Part shown: piece by piece, positions 1-9,004 of the stretch
Numbering within the stretch: the first letter of the stretch is position 1
Layout: every line of letters begins with the position of its first letter
NCBI RefSeq assembly: GCF_900115295.1
Contig: NZ_FOVZ01000001.1
Span: 868,001 to 932,000 of the forward strand
Reading direction: 5' to 3'
DNA: 64,000 bases
Source of the DNA: Sphingomonas sp. OK281
Lineage (GTDB): Bacteria > Pseudomonadota > Alphaproteobacteria > Sphingomonadales > Sphingomonadaceae
Position numbers and translations under genes: made by a program
Notes under the pieces: model-generated
Database searches by the model: none
Seen by the model: the letters and a program-made list of their open reading frames with translations, nothing else
Told to the model about the DNA's origin: nothing

Positions 1-193
1 CCGCCGTCCGGACGCTGACGCCGTCGGCCAGAGCCTGCTGGCGCAGCTGCACCATGTAGGATTGAAATCCGGGATCGTCCTGGGCTTGCGCAGGGCCGCC
101 GCCTGCAACCATGGCAGCCGCTGCCACGATCGCCGTGCGCAGCCAAGCCACGCTCCCCTTGCGCAGACCCGCTGCTCTTGATGTCCCGCCCAT
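1..193 (-). CDS. Lytic murein transglycosylase (MltB-like), N-terminal fragment
   Basis: Only the first 64 codons are in the window; the rest lies off the left edge. The start is the ATG read leftward from 193. The product opens with a basic segment, then a hydrophobic run (AAAAMVAGGG) ending in an AQA cleavage-like site, so it is probably exported to the periplasm. The mature part starts DDPGFQSYMVQLRQQALADG, which matches the usual entry of MltB-type lytic transglycosylases (F-x2-Y-x2-L-R-x2-A-x3-G-V-S). Such enzymes cleave peptidoglycan between MurNAc and GlcNAc. The catalytic domain cannot be checked here, so the family call rests on the N-terminal signature alone. Confidence 0.7.
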   Translation of the reverse strand, partial: MGGTSRAAGLRKGSVAWLRTAIVAAAAMVAGGGPAQAQDDPGFQSYMVQLRQQALADGVSVRTA

Positions 194-415
194 GCAGAAC
201 CTAGTGCCACAGCCTCGCCCGGTCCGAAACCTCGCATCGTCCCGCACCGGGCACGCATAGTCGCTATGCCGACCCCGGCATCGAACCGCGCGGGGGCGTC
301 CGTTCAGGCCGTATGCGTCGGGCAATGTGCCTACGCATCTGGCGTCGCCGCCGACACATCCTATTGTAGTCGTTCGTGAAGGCGGACGAGTGACTCGTGC
401 CCAGGAGAGAGATGC

Positions 416-1720
416 GTGATCGAGATCAACTTCGATGGGATCATCGGACCGACGCATAACTATGCCGGCCTCTCGCTCGGCAATCGCGCATCCTCGGCAA
501 ACGCCGGTGCGGTATCCGCGCCACGGATGGCGGCCTTGCAAGGCGTGGCAAAGATGCGCCGATTGATGGCGCTTGGACTTGAGCAAGGCGTGTTCCTGCC
601 GCATGTCCGACCCAATGTCGGCTGGCTCCGCGCATTGGGGTTCGTCGGCAGCGATGCCGAAGTCTGCGCCACCGCGTGGGCGTCCGACCGCGGATTGATG
701 GCCAACGCGATGTCGGCTTCGGCGATGTGGACGGCAAATGCGGGGACGGTTTCACCGGCGACCGATACCGCCGACGGACTCTGCCATATCTCGATCGCCA
801 ACCTGTCGACGATGCCGCACCGAGCGAGCGAGGCCGAGCAGACCGAACGGCAACTGCGGCTTGCGTTCGCAGACCCGCGCTTCTTCCGCGTCCATTCCCC
901 GGTGCCGGCTGCGTTCGGCGACGAGGGGGCGGCGAACTTCATGCGGCTGGTCCCGCCGCCCGGCGCAGCGGGCGATACGCGTCCGGTCGAAATTCTCGTC
1001 TACGGCAAGGGAGAAGCCGGCGGCTTCCCCGCCCGCCAGCATCGCGTGGCGAGCGAGGCCGTCGCCCGTCGCCATGGCCTCGATCCCGCCCGTGTCCTTG
1101 TCGTTCGGCAAAGCGACGAGGCGATCGCCGCGGGCGCGTTCCACAATGACGTCGTCGCGGTCTCGAACGGTCATGTCCTGTTCGCGCACGAGCACGCCTT
1201 TGCGGATCCGTCGGCGGTCCGATCCGCGGTTCAGGCGCGGATGCCCGACGCGGTCATCGTCGAAGTACCGGCGAGCCGAGTCAGCCTGAACACCGCGATC
1301 CGGACGTATCTGTTCAATTCGCAGTTGGTGACGGTGCCGGCGGCGGGGGGCATGGCGCTCATCCTTCCTGCCGAAGCGCGAGAGAACGAAGACGTCTGGG
1401 GCTGGTTGAACGAACTGGTTGCCGGCGGCGGTCCGATCCGGAAGCTCGAAATCGTCGACGTACGCGAATCGATGCGTAACGGCGGCGGACCTGCCTGCCT
1501 TCGGTTGCGCGTGCAGGTCACGCCGGAGGCGCGCGCTGCGATCGATCCGCGCTTCCTTCTCGACGACGATGCCTGCACGCGCGTTGAGGCTGCGATCGCG
1601 CGGCACTGGCCCGAGGCGATCGCGCCCGACGATCTCGGCGACCCTCGCCTCTGGGAGCAATGTACCCTTGCCCGCTCGGCACTGACCTCCGCGCTAGGGT
1701 TCGCCCCGGACGAGATCTGA
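416..1720 (+). CDS. astB: N-succinylarginine dihydrolase
   Basis: Second enzyme of the arginine succinyltransferase (AST) pathway: it converts N2-succinylarginine to N2-succinylornithine, CO2 and ammonia in the cytoplasm. The 434-residue length fits the family. The N-terminus has the family signature NFDGIIGPTHNYAGLS. The catalytic triad can be placed as Glu170 (FGDEGAAN), His243 (GAFHNDVV) and Cys361 (GGGPACLR), four or five residues offset from the E. coli enzyme. The start is GTG at 416, seven bases after a GGAGAGA Shine-Dalgarno; the ATG at 412 is out of frame. No astA, astC, astD or astE is visible, so the gene looks solitary here, although its left neighbour region is cut by the window edge. 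Confidence 0.95.
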   Translation: MIEINFDGIIGPTHNYAGLSLGNRASSANAGAVSAPRMAALQGVAKMRRLMALGLEQGVFLPHVRPNVGWLRALGFVGSDAEVCATAWASDRGLMANAMSASAMWTANAGTVSPATDTADGLCHISIANLSTMPHRASEAEQTERQLRLAFADPRFFRVHSPVPAAFGDEGAANFMRLVPPPGAAGDTRPVEILVYGKGEAGGFPARQHRVASEAVARRHGLDPARVLVVRQSDEAIAAGAFHNDVVAVSNGHVLFAHEHAFADPSAVRSAVQARMPDAVIVEVPASRVSLNTAIRTYLFNSQLVTVPAAGGMALILPAEARENEDVWGWLNELVAGGGPIRKLEIVDVRESMRNGGGPACLRLRVQVTPEARAAIDPRFLLDDDACTRVEAAIARHWPEAIAPDDLGDPRLWEQCTLARSALTSALGFAPDEI

Positions 1721-1866
1721 ACCGGGGGCGGACGCTTCCGCGATCTGCCCCGGGCTGCTAAGCATCGGACGCGCTTGTGTTCCTGGCCGTATGTCCATCG
1801 AACGCCTGCCAGTCCATGGTCGCACGATCGCACTGAGCGACTGTCTATATCGAAAGGGAGTCCGGT

Positions 1867-3519
1867 TTGCAGATCGTAACCTTGTGCCTGTTCCTGCTGC
1901 TGGCCGTCGTGGTCAGCGGCATCGCCTCGCGCATGTTACCCTCGGCACTGCCTCGCCCTCTGGTGCAGATAGCGTTGGGCGCAGTGATCGGCACGGTCGC
2001 GCATGTCCGGGTCGAGCTCGATCCCGAACTGTTCTTCCTGCTGCTCGTCCCCCCGCTCCTGTTTCTCGACGGCTGGCGGATACCCAAGGACGAACTGTTC
2101 CGGGATCGCGGCGCGGTGCTCGGTCTCGCGCTCGGCCTCGTGTTCCTCACCGTACTCGGCATGGGCCTGTTCGTGCACTGGCTGATCCCGGCGATGCCGC
2201 TGGGCGTCGCGTTCGCGCTGGCGGCAGTGGTGTCGCCGACCGATCCGATCGCGGTATCGGCCGTCGCGCAGAAGGCGCCGATCCCGAAGCGCATGATGCA
2301 CATCCTCGAAGGCGAGGCGTTGCTGAACGACGCCTCGGGCCTCGTCTGCGTACGATTTGCGATCGCAGCCGTGCTCACGGGGACCTTTTCGCTCGCGCAG
2401 GCCGCCGCGACGTTCGCCTGGATGGCGATAGCGGGCGTTGCGATCGGGGTGGGCGTCGCGCTGGGCATCGTCGCCAGCAAGAGTGCGTTCGCCCGCCGCT
2501 TCGGCGACGAGGCCGGCTCGAACATTCTCGTCAGCCTCCTGATCCCGTTCGCCGCCTACCTGCTGGCAGAGCACATCCATGCCTCGGGCGTACTCGCAGC
2601 GGCCGCGGCGGGGATCGCGATGACGTTCACCGACGCCACCACCGCGGTCGCGGCAGGTACGCGCATTCGTCGGCGCGCGGTATGGGACATGCTGCAGTTT
2701 ACGTTGAACGGCGTCATCTTCGTATTGCTCGGGGAGCAGCTGCCCGACGTGTTCGTCCGCGCCCGCGACACCGTGACGTCCGCGGGTCACGCCAGCCCGT
2801 GGTGGCTCGCAATCTACGTCCTCGCGATCGTGACAGGCCTCGCACTCCTGCGCTACGGTTGGGTCTGGGTCTCGCTGCAGTTCACGCTGTTCCGGGCGCG
2901 GCGTCGCAACGATGTCGCGGGCAGTGCCAGCCCTCCGCGCCGGATCATCGCCGCGATGTCCTGCGCCGGCGCACGCGGCGCGATCACGCTGGCGGGTGCG
3001 CTGACCCTGCCGCTGAGCCTGAGCGACGGCACCCCCTTTCCGGCACGCGATCTGGTCATCTTTCTGGCGTCGGGCGTAATCCTGTCGTCGCTGGTGATCG
3101 CCGCCGTCGCGTTGCCGTTACTACTCAGGGGGCTGAGCCTGCCCGCCGAGACGGGGGTCGGTGCGGCGCGGGACCAAGCACGGCTGGTCGCTGCAAACGC
3201 CGCGATCGCAGAGCTGGACCGCGTTCAGCACAAGATGACCGAGGGGCGTGACGATCCCGATCGCGTCACGGATATCGCCGCGCGGTTGATGGACCAGTAC
3301 CGGGAACGGATCGACAGCCTGACGGCGCAACCCGACGACCGCGCGCGGCAGGGCGATGGTCAGATCGAACGGGATATGCGGCTTGCTGCTGTGCGCGCCG
3401 AGCGGAACGCGATCTTCGATCTTGCCCGGCGGCGCGAGATCGGGATCGATCTTGCCGAGCAGTTGGGACGAGAACTCGACCTCGTCGATGCCCGCCTGTC
3501 CCGGCTAGGGCTGAACTGA
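1867..3519 (+). CDS. Na+/H+ antiporter, CPA1 (NhaP/NhaO-like) family
   Basis: Inner-membrane monovalent cation/proton exchanger of 550 residues, with about a dozen hydrophobic segments over residues 1-430 and a polar, charged cytosolic tail of about 110 residues. Family signatures seen are VVSPTDPIAVSAV (the ion-binding Asp region), LNDASGLVCVRFAI and ARGAITLAGALTLP. The start is TTG at 1867, placed by the AAAGGGAG Shine-Dalgarno at 1852-1860. No ATG in this frame lies near that site. It probably helps pH and sodium homeostasis. It stands alone, about 150 bases after astB, and its stop codon overlaps a 17-bp tandem repeat. Ion selectivity cannot be told from sequence. Confidence 0.88.
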   Translation: MQIVTLCLFLLLAVVVSGIASRMLPSALPRPLVQIALGAVIGTVAHVRVELDPELFFLLLVPPLLFLDGWRIPKDELFRDRGAVLGLALGLVFLTVLGMGLFVHWLIPAMPLGVAFALAAVVSPTDPIAVSAVAQKAPIPKRMMHILEGEALLNDASGLVCVRFAIAAVLTGTFSLAQAAATFAWMAIAGVAIGVGVALGIVASKSAFARRFGDEAGSNILVSLLIPFAAYLLAEHIHASGVLAAAAAGIAMTFTDATTAVAAGTRIRRRAVWDMLQFTLNGVIFVLLGEQLPDVFVRARDTVTSAGHASPWWLAIYVLAIVTGLALLRYGWVWVSLQFTLFRARRRNDVAGSASPPRRIIAAMSCAGARGAITLAGALTLPLSLSDGTPFPARDLVIFLASGVILSSLVIAAVALPLLLRGLSLPAETGVGAARDQARLVAANAAIAELDRVQHKMTEGRDDPDRVTDIAARLMDQYRERIDSLTAQPDDRARQGDGQIERDMRLAAVRAERNAIFDLARRREIGIDLAEQLGRELDLVDARLSRLGLN

Positions 3520-3552
3520 CGGCCAGCGATACGGGACGGCCAGGGATACGGG
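3519..3552 (+). repeat. 17-bp tandem direct repeat
   Basis: Two head-to-tail copies of ACGGCCAGSGATACGGG lie at 3519-3535 and 3536-3552. They differ at one base, and the first base belongs to the antiporter stop codon. It is a short local duplication with no obvious function. Confidence 0.8.
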
Positions 3553-3559
3553 GGAGAAT

Positions 3560-3601
3560 AGCGCCCCGCCCGCCCGTGTGACTGAAAACCGGCGGGGCGC
3601 T
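3560..3601. repeat. Hairpin repeat copy 1 (possible terminator after the antiporter)
   Basis: Perfect 11-bp inverted repeat, AGCGCCCCGCC (3560-3570) with GGCGGGGCGCT (3591-3601), around a 20-base loop. There is no U-run after it. The left arm and start of the loop are repeated almost unchanged about 115 bases downstream in a second hairpin, which suggests a duplicated REP-like element rather than a simple terminator. The stretch 3520-3906 (387 bases) contains no convincing gene; it holds this element, its partner and the Fur-like site. Confidence 0.7.
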
Positions 3602-3675
3602 GAAGGTACGCGATACTATGGCGATGCCTCTGGCTCGCGCTATGCGGTTTCTCGGTTAATTTCAAGTGAACGGGA

Positions 3676-3718
3676 TGCCCCGCCCGTCCGTGCGACACTC
3701 TCGTATCCAGGCGGGGCA
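3676..3718. repeat. Hairpin repeat copy 2
   Basis: Nine-bp inverted repeat, TGCCCCGCC (3676-3684) with GGCGGGGCA (3710-3718). The left arm continues into CGTCCGTGCGAC, which is close to CGCCCGTGTGAC after the left arm of the hairpin at 3560. The two hairpins therefore share both the arms and part of the loop. Confidence 0.65.
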
Positions 3719-3852
3719 CCCAGGACGCAGCAGCCGGTGGGCTGCGCATCGCTATCGACAAGCTACCACCAGACCGCGCGTTGGGAAGCGCCGCCCGTCT
3801 CGCATACCACTCGCCTTGGCGCGTCTCGGCTCTCAAAATCGACGAACGCACT

Positions 3853-3871
3853 ATTGATAATAGTTATCATA
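3853..3871. promoter_or_regulatory. Fur-box-like palindrome upstream of the TonB receptor
   Basis: The sequence at 3855-3869, TGATAATAGTTATCA, is a perfect 6-3-6 dyad. It sits in an AT-rich patch that stands out in this GC-rich DNA. TGATAA/TTATCA half-sites resemble the classical Fur box. It lies about 40 bases before the ATG of a siderophore-type receptor, where an iron-responsive repressor would block transcription. Binding by Fur is inferred. Confidence 0.6.
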
Positions 3872-3906
3872 AACATTAGCGGGGGCGCATAACGAAAAGG
3901 GTTCGC

Positions 3907-6072
3907 ATGACACACCGCCTTGGCATTGCCTTACTGCTTGGTTCCGCAACGTTGGCTACGCCAAGTTTCGCGCAGACCGACCCGGTCGCTGGTCCCGCGA
4001 CGCGCGATGAAACCGGTGCCGGCGTCATCGTGGTGACCGGTCTGCATGCCCGGGGCCAAGCGTCGTCCGGGACGAAGACGGACACGCCGCTTGCCGAGAC
4101 GCCGCAGTCGATCACGGTCATCACGGCGGACGATATCGCCGGACGCAGCCTTCAGAACCTGAACCAGGCGCTGCGCTTCGTTGCCGGCGTGACGCCGGAA
4201 ACGCGCGGATCGAGTGGCGAAGTCTATGACCAGTTCAAGCTGCGCGGGTTCGACGCGCCGGTCTATCTCGACGGCCTGAAGCAGTTCGGCAGCGCCTCCG
4301 GCTATGCGGTGCCGCAGGTCGACGTCTCGCGGTTGGATCGAATCGAGGTCATCAAGGGCCCTGCGTCGGTTCTTTACGGCCAGTCCAGCCCAGGCGGTCT
4401 CGTCGCGGAGTCGAGCAAATTGCCGCTCGATCAGGCCCTGTATGGTGCGATCAGCGGCACGTACGGCAACTATGACCTCTACCGTGTCGATGCCGATATC
4501 GGCGGGCGCGCGGGTGAAGGCGTCCTGTGGCGCATCAACGGCAGCGCGAACGGCGCCGATACGCAGCAGAAGTTCGGCAAGCGCGAGCGTCAGACCGTGT
4601 CGGGCGCGGTGACAGCGGGTGCAGGAAGCTCGACCAGTTTCACGCTGCTCGGCGCCTATTCGCACGATCCGTATAATGGCGATTACGGCGTGTTCCCGGC
4701 CAGCGGCACGTTGATCGCCAACCCCAACGGCAAGCTGCCGACCAGCTTCGACGGCGGCGAGGCGGGCAACCGATTCAGTCGCGAGCAGGCCGCGCTGACG
4801 TATATCTTCCGTCACGATTTCGGCGGCGGCTGGGCGTTCCGCTCGTCGGGCCGGTATCAGTATGTGAAGTCGAACCTCGGGCTGATCTATACCGCGGGCG
4901 GCCTCGACGCGACCGACCCGACGCAGCAGACTTATAGCCGCGCCTCCTATGCGACGCGCGAACAGCTCAACAACTGGACCTTCGACAACCAGCTGACCGG
5001 CACGGTGCAGACCGGTCCGGTCAAGCATACGCTGTTGTTCGGTGTCGATCGCCAGGTCGCGCATTCGGCCGAGGTCGCCGCGTTCGGCACCGCGCCGTCG
5101 CTGAATGGTTTTGCCCCGGTCTATGGCACGGTGGTGGTACCGACCACGCCGGAAGCGATCGGCGGGCAGTTCACGATCAACGCGCGCCAGCGCCAGCAGG
5201 GCCTTTACGCGCAGGACCAGATGGTGCTCGGCGAGCTTCGCGTCGTGGTCAGTGGACGCCAGGATTGGGCGCGCGCGCAGCAGATCGGCGCTGCGGCGAA
5301 GAACGACGAGAAGTTCACCTACCGCGCCGCTGCGCTCTACACGTTGCCGTTCGGTCTGGCGCCGTATGTCAGTTATTCGACGTCGTTCGAGCAACAGGCA
5401 GGCACCGTGCTGCGTCCCGATGGCAGCTTCGGCATCGCGGATCCGTCGCTCGGCAAGCAGCTTGAAGCCGGTGCGAAGTTCACGCTGCCCGGTACGCAGA
5501 TCCTGCTGTCCGGCGCGTGGTTCCGGATCGACCAGACCAACGTGCTGACCTCGACGCCGACGTTCTCGGTCTCGACCCAGACCGGGGAGGTCCGGTCGCA
5601 GGGCGTCGAGTTCGAAGGCACCGCGCCCCTGCCCTACGGTTTCAATGCGCGGGTAGCCTATAGCCGCCAGCGGGTTAAGGTCACGCAGGACCTGAACGAT
5701 CCGTCGCGCGTCGGTCGTGGACTTGAAACGGTCGGGCGGGGCGGCACGACGCTCGCGCTGGATTGGACACCACCGCACGGTGGCCTCGAAGGGCTAACGA
5801 TCGGTGGCGCGCTGCGTCATGTCGATCAGGTCTATGCAGGCGTCACGCCGGGCGAAACCGCTGGTCGGAACAGCCCGTCCTATACGGTGTACGACGCGCT
5901 GATCCGCTACGATCTGGCGAAGTTCGCTCCGTCGCTTCGCGGGCTGAGCTTGGCCGTCAACGGTGCCAACATCTTCGACAAGAAGTATCTGACGTCGTGC
6001 TTCGCCAACTACAACTGGTGCTGGTACGGCAACCGGCGGACGGTGCAGGCGACGATCGGCTATCGCTTCTGA
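3907..6072 (+). CDS. TonB-dependent siderophore receptor
   Basis: Outer-membrane, TonB-energised receptor of 721 residues that imports a ferric siderophore. A signal peptide covers about residues 1-22, cut after FA before QTDP. A plug domain follows (TPLAETPQSITVITADDIAG, then LRGFDAPVYLDGLKQFGSAS and RIEVIKGPASVLYGQSSPGG). The rest is a 22-strand barrel ending in the aromatic C-terminus ATIGYRF, which is needed for outer-membrane insertion. The layout follows the siderophore-receptor subfamily (FhuA/FpvA-like). A Fur-box-like dyad just upstream suggests iron repression. No siderophore biosynthesis gene or ABC importer lies nearby, so it may use siderophores made by other organisms. The exact ligand is unknown. 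Confidence 0.9.
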   Translation: MTHRLGIALLLGSATLATPSFAQTDPVAGPATRDETGAGVIVVTGLHARGQASSGTKTDTPLAETPQSITVITADDIAGRSLQNLNQALRFVAGVTPETRGSSGEVYDQFKLRGFDAPVYLDGLKQFGSASGYAVPQVDVSRLDRIEVIKGPASVLYGQSSPGGLVAESSKLPLDQALYGAISGTYGNYDLYRVDADIGGRAGEGVLWRINGSANGADTQQKFGKRERQTVSGAVTAGAGSSTSFTLLGAYSHDPYNGDYGVFPASGTLIANPNGKLPTSFDGGEAGNRFSREQAALTYIFRHDFGGGWAFRSSGRYQYVKSNLGLIYTAGGLDATDPTQQTYSRASYATREQLNNWTFDNQLTGTVQTGPVKHTLLFGVDRQVAHSAEVAAFGTAPSLNGFAPVYGTVVVPTTPEAIGGQFTINARQRQQGLYAQDQMVLGELRVVVSGRQDWARAQQIGAAAKNDEKFTYRAAALYTLPFGLAPYVSYSTSFEQQAGTVLRPDGSFGIADPSLGKQLEAGAKFTLPGTQILLSGAWFRIDQTNVLTSTPTFSVSTQTGEVRSQGVEFEGTAPLPYGFNARVAYSRQRVKVTQDLNDPSRVGRGLETVGRGGTTLALDWTPPHGGLEGLTIGGALRHVDQVYAGVTPGETAGRNSPSYTVYDALIRYDLAKFAPSLRGLSLAVNGANIFDKKYLTSCFANYNWCWYGNRRTVQATIGYRF

Positions 6073-6166
6073 GCTGACAGCGGCCTGAAGACCACGATCG
6101 GTGCCGCGGCACCGGTCGTGGTCGGCATGGCACGACGGCCGCGCGGGCCTGCGCTATGGCGAGCAG

Positions 6167-6835
6167 ATGATGCCGATACTCTACAGCTTTCGCCGCTGCC
6201 CCTACGCGATGCGTGCGCGTCTCGCGATCGCCGCGAACGCCCGGCTCGTCGAACTGCGCGAGGTCGTCCTTCGCGACAAGCCGTCGGCCATGCTGGAAGC
6301 CTCGCCCAAGGGAACGGTGCCTGTCCTCGTCCTGCCGGACGGATCGGTGATCGACGAAAGCCTGGGCATCATGCAGTGGGCGGTTTTACGCGACACGGCG
6401 GACCGGCCAGAGGCAGCGTGGCCGAACGAGGCCGATGCGGCGCTGATCGCGTCCAATGACGGTGCCTTCAAATACCATCTGGATCGATACAAATACGCCG
6501 ACCGCTACGGTGTTGACGCGAGCGCGCACCGTGACGTCGCAACCAACCTGTTGCGGGACATGGACGAGAGGCTGGCCGGTTCCGATACGCTGGGGTGCGA
6601 TGGGCATAGGATGACCGACCTGGCGATCATGCCGTTCGTCAGACAGTTCGCGGAGACGGACCGGTCGTATTTCAACGGACTGCCATTCGACCGGTTGCAG
6701 AGATGGCTGGCCGGGCATCTCGCTTCGGCCCTGTTCGCGCGGGTCATGGTCAGGCCGGTCCCTTGGCAGCCGGGCGATCCCGCGATGCTGTTCCCGGTGG
6801 ACGAAGATCAGGCGGCGATGGCGCAACCGGGCTAG
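6167..6835 (+). CDS. Glutathione S-transferase / glutaredoxin-2-like protein
   Basis: Predicted cytosolic protein of 222 residues with a thioredoxin-fold N-terminal GST domain. The start of the fold reads LYSFRRCPYAMRARLAI, with a single active-site-like Cys in RRCPYAMR, similar to the CPY(F/A) context of GST N-domains and glutaredoxin 2. A cis-Pro region (KGTVPVLVL) and a substrate-side DESLGIMQW motif follow, then an all-helical C-domain. The open frame reaches back to 6101, but the family alignment starts at MMPILYSF, so I place the start at 6167; the ATG at 6170 is equally possible. The substrate is unknown. It stands alone between the receptor and a convergent peptidase. Confidence 0.8.
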   Translation: MMPILYSFRRCPYAMRARLAIAANARLVELREVVLRDKPSAMLEASPKGTVPVLVLPDGSVIDESLGIMQWAVLRDTADRPEAAWPNEADAALIASNDGAFKYHLDRYKYADRYGVDASAHRDVATNLLRDMDERLAGSDTLGCDGHRMTDLAIMPFVRQFAETDRSYFNGLPFDRLQRWLAGHLASALFARVMVRPVPWQPGDPAMLFPVDEDQAAMAQPG

Positions 6836-6868
6836 GTTACATCATCGCCGCCGATCGATCGCAAGTCC

Positions 6869-9004
6869 CTACTTTGCGCCCGCCGTCAGGCCGCGGTCGT
6901 CGAGCATCGGGCCGATATCCGGATCCTTGCCGTAGAACGCCTTGAACATCGGACCGTAATCCTCGGTATGCCCCTTCGACAGGATCATGTCGCGGAAGCG
7001 CTGGCCGTTCGCGCGCGTCAGCCCGCCATGCGACATGAACCACGCATACGCGTCGTTATCGAGCATCTGAGTCCACAGATATGCGTAATACCCCGCCGCA
7101 TAGCCGCCCGCCCAGATGTGCGCGAAATAGCTGGTGCGGTAGCGCGGCGGCACGTCCTTCGTGTCGAGGCCCATCGAATTGAGCGCCTTGGTCTCGAACG
7201 CGTCGACGTCCTGCGGCCCGGCCGACGCCGGCAGCGAATGCCAATCCTGGTCGAGCGTCGCCGCTGCAACCAGTTCGCCAAGCTCATAGCCTTGGTTGAA
7301 CTTCGCCGCGTTCTTGATCTTCGTGACGAGCGCCTGCGGCATCACCGCGCCGGTGCGGTAATCCTTGGCATAGTTTGCGAACACCTTGGGATCGAGCGCC
7401 CAATGCTCGTTGAACTGCGACGGGAACTCGACCCAGTCGCGCGCGGTGTTGGTGCCCGAGACCAAAGGGTAGGTCTGGTTCGCGAACAGCCCGTGCAGCG
7501 CATGGCCGAATTCGTGGAACATCGTCGTCACGTCGTCGAACGTGATCAGCGCAGGCTGGCCCGGCGCGGGCTTGGTGAAGTTGCCGACGTTGTAGACGAC
7601 CGGCTTGGTCTTCAGCAGCTTCGACTGGCCAACGAAGTTCGACATCCACGCGCCGCCCGCCTTGTTGTCGCGCTTCCAGTAATCGAAATACATCAGGCCG
7701 AGCTCGGAGCCGTCCTTGTCGTAGACGGTGAACACGCGGATGTCCGGCTGATAGGTCGGGATATCGCGGCGTTCCTTGAAGGTGACGCCGTAGAGCTGGT
7801 TGGCCGCGAAGAATACGCCGTCGGTCAGCACGCGGCTGATCTCGAAATACGGCTTCAGCTCGTTCTGGTCGAGGTCGTACTTGGCTTTCCGCACCTTGTC
7901 CGAATAGAAATCCCAGTCCGACGGCGCGAGCGGGAACGAAGCGCCGGTCGCGTCGATCGTCTTCTGCAACTCGGCGGCCTCGCGGCGCTGTTCCGCAGCG
8001 GTCGCGGGGACGAGCTGCGTCATGAAGCCCTTCGCCGCCGCCGGGGTCTTCGCCATCTGATCGTACAGCGAATAGGCGGCATAGTTCGGATAGCCGAGCA
8101 GCTGCGCCTTCTGCGCGCGCAACTGCGCGATCTTCTGGATCAGCGCGCGCGTATCGTTGGCGTCACCCTTCTCCGAGCGGGTCCAGCTCTTGTCGAAGAG
8201 CGCCGCACGCGTTGCACGGTCAGAAAGCGAGGCGAGCGCCGGCTGCTGCGTCGTGTTCTGGAGCGACAACACGTATTTGCCGGGCATCCCGCGCTCCTTG
8301 GCGCCTTCCGCGGCGGCGGCGATCTCCGCATCGCTCAGCCCGGCGAGCTTGGCCTTGTCGTCGACCACCAGCGCCCCCGCCTTCGTGCCGGCGAGCAGCT
8401 TCTGCTGGAAGTCGGTCGTCGCGGTCGAGATCTGCGTGTTGAGCAACCGCAGCTTGGCCTTGTCGGCATCGTTCAGCTGCGCGCCGGCATGGAGGAAATC
8501 GCTGTGATAGATCTCGAGGACCTGCTTCTGCTCGGCATCGAGCCCGAGCGAGTCCTTCTTAGCATACAGCGCCTGGACGCGCGCGAAGAGCTTGGGGTCG
8601 AGATAGATCGCGTCGCTGTGCTGCGCGAGCTTGGGTGCCTCCGCGGACCGTACCGCGTCGAGCGCGTCGTTGGTGTTCGCCTGCGACACGCCGAAGAACG
8701 CCTGGCTCGCGCGGTCGAGCGTGCGGCCCGAGCGCTCCATCGCCTCGATCGTGTTGGCGAAGGTCGACGCCGCGGAATTGTTCGCGATCGCCTTCATTTC
8801 GGTGATCTGCTCGGCCATGCCCTGCTCGAGCGCGGGCTGGTAGTCGGTGTCCTTGATCTGGTCGAAGCGCGGCGCCTGGAACGGCAGCGTGCTGGGGACG
8901 GTCAGCGGATTGACGCGTGACGATTTGGCGGGGGTTTGCGCAGATGCGGCGCTGGCGATGCAGCAGAGAAGCGCGGCGGAACGAAGCAGGCTGGAACGCG
9001 ACAT
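6869..9004 (-). CDS. M3 family zinc metallopeptidase, secreted (Dcp/peptidyl-dipeptidase type)
   Basis: Oligopeptidase of 711 residues that degrades short peptides. The N-terminus is a cleavable signal peptide (SSLLRSAALLCCIASAASA, then QTPAK), so it should act in the periplasm, unlike cytosolic OpdA. The zinc site is HEFGH with His497, Glu498 and His501. A downstream WVEFPSQFNEHW segment supplies the third ligand Glu, as in thimet-oligopeptidase/Dcp proteins. The length (about 680-720) and the C-terminal YFAHIWAGGYAAGYYAYLW signature fit M3. It converges on the GST-like gene with about 30 bases between stops. Whether it acts as a dipeptidyl carboxypeptidase or an endopeptidase cannot be decided. 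Confidence 0.92.
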   Translation of the reverse strand: MSRSSLLRSAALLCCIASAASAQTPAKSSRVNPLTVPSTLPFQAPRFDQIKDTDYQPALEQGMAEQITEMKAIANNSAASTFANTIEAMERSGRTLDRASQAFFGVSQANTNDALDAVRSAEAPKLAQHSDAIYLDPKLFARVQALYAKKDSLGLDAEQKQVLEIYHSDFLHAGAQLNDADKAKLRLLNTQISTATTDFQQKLLAGTKAGALVVDDKAKLAGLSDAEIAAAAEGAKERGMPGKYVLSLQNTTQQPALASLSDRATRAALFDKSWTRSEKGDANDTRALIQKIAQLRAQKAQLLGYPNYAAYSLYDQMAKTPAAAKGFMTQLVPATAAEQRREAAELQKTIDATGASFPLAPSDWDFYSDKVRKAKYDLDQNELKPYFEISRVLTDGVFFAANQLYGVTFKERRDIPTYQPDIRVFTVYDKDGSELGLMYFDYWKRDNKAGGAWMSNFVGQSKLLKTKPVVYNVGNFTKPAPGQPALITFDDVTTMFHEFGHALHGLFANQTYPLVSGTNTARDWVEFPSQFNEHWALDPKVFANYAKDYRTGAVMPQALVTKIKNAAKFNQGYELGELVAAATLDQDWHSLPASAGPQDVDAFETKALNSMGLDTKDVPPRYRTSYFAHIWAGGYAAGYYAYLWTQMLDNDAYAWFMSHGGLTRANGQRFRDMILSKGHTEDYGPMFKAFYGKDPDIGPMLDDRGLTAGAK

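Noticed and set aside
752..1660. Open frame of 302 codons antisense to astB
   Set aside because: It is Arg/Asp-rich with no domain pattern and lies fully opposite a well-supported gene; it is a high-GC shadow frame.
3578..3892. Frame of 104 codons between the antiporter and the receptor
   Set aside because: It runs through both hairpin repeats and the Fur-like site, has no ribosome site and shows no protein-like pattern.
3931..5778. Open frame of 615 codons antisense to the siderophore receptor
   Set aside because: Arg-rich shadow without signal or motif; the receptor on the plus strand is complete.
6968..8920. Open frame of 650 codons antisense to the M3 peptidase
   Set aside because: Composition dominated by Arg, Val and Leu, typical of the mirror frame of a GC-rich gene; the opposite strand carries an intact HEFGH peptidase.
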